Notes under the pieces: generated by a model | Told to the model about the DNA's origin: nothing | Databases searched by the model: none | The model's input: only the letters and a program-made list of their open reading frames with translations | Position numbers and translations under genes: made by a program | DNA from: Methanobacterium sp. | GTDB lineage: Archaea; Methanobacteriota; Methanobacteria; Methanobacteriales; Methanobacteriaceae | Length of the DNA stretch: 14,483 nucleotides | Direction of reading: 5' to 3' | NCBI GenBank assembly: GCA_039666455.1 | Contig: JAVSLW010000020.1 | Coordinates: 1-14,483, forward strand | Shown: one piece after another, positions 14,379 through 14,483 of the stretch | How the letters are laid out: each line of letters begins with the position of its first letter | Position numbering within the stretch: position 1 is the stretch's first letter

Positions 14379-14483
14379 CTAAACTTTTTTAACTTTTGGC
14401 ATGAATCTTTTAATCCATTCTCTGGCGAATGATAACGATTTAGAGTAATGGATGAAGTATTTTTGGATTAATTTTCTAATTTG
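14379..14483 (-). CDS. C-terminal end of an unidentified protein, truncated by the window edge
   Basis: The minus strand is open from the last base of the window to a TAG at 14379-14381, giving 34 residues: IQKYFIHYSKSLSFAREW, then a basic end IKRFMPKVKKV. The amino acid mix is more protein-like than that of neighbouring intergenic sequence, but the piece is too short to name. It could be the end of a real gene upstream of the signalling pair, or chance. The function is not recognised. Confidence 0.4.
   Translation of the reverse strand, partial: QIRKLIQKYFIHYSKSLSFAREWIKRFMPKVKKV

Overview
The window (about 35% G+C by eye, gene-dense, GGAGG/GGTGAT-type ribosome binding sites, several GTG starts, TATA-like upstream boxes) reads as chromosomal DNA of a hydrogenotrophic methanogen, most likely a Methanobacterium-like member of Methanobacteriales. 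The assignment rests on three things: a methyl-coenzyme M reductase activation ATPase (AtwA), a methanogenesis marker 9 protein, and a heterodisulfide reductase gene set.

Layout. (1) 1-3046, plus strand: the 3' end of atwA, methanogenesis marker 9, a Met8/SirC-type precorrin-2 dehydrogenase and glutamyl-tRNA reductase (hemA). They are tightly packed like an operon and linked in theme: tetrapyrrole supply for F430/siroheme, plus Mcr activation. hemA carries an in-frame, roughly 150-bp array of perfect hairpins that adds about 50 residues to the enzyme. (2) 3235-5597: after a promoter region with a TATA box and a 20-bp tandem repeat come a short Fe-S-containing GMC-type flavoprotein and a ThiF/MoeB-type E1 enzyme. 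(3) 5709-9608: hdrC-hdrB-hdrA, overlapping genes. HdrB has lost one cysteine of its second Cys-Cys pair. HdrA is fused to an MvhD-like domain from which every cysteine has gone. This looks like a diverged paralogue set rather than the housekeeping heterodisulfide reductase. (4) 9618-9830, minus strand: what appear to be remnants of a VapBC-type toxin-antitoxin pair. (5) 9834-14178, minus strand: a PAS histidine kinase whose start is preceded by a run of ten G, and upstream of it a 984-residue CheB-CheR-PAS fusion. Together they look like a two-piece version of the bacterial CheB-CheR-PAS-kinase sensors. (6) 14379-14483, minus strand: a reading frame that is open to the window edge.

How the parts may fit. 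The first block serves methyl-coenzyme M reductase and its cofactor. The hdrCBA set, next to a flavoprotein with its own Fe-S site and an E1-like enzyme, could be a specialised electron-transfer module whose partner is not the usual Mvh hydrogenase; that is inference. The right-hand block is a signalling module of bacterial style. The strongest candidates for something undescribed are the palindromic element inside hemA and the cysteine-free MvhD-like tail of HdrA.
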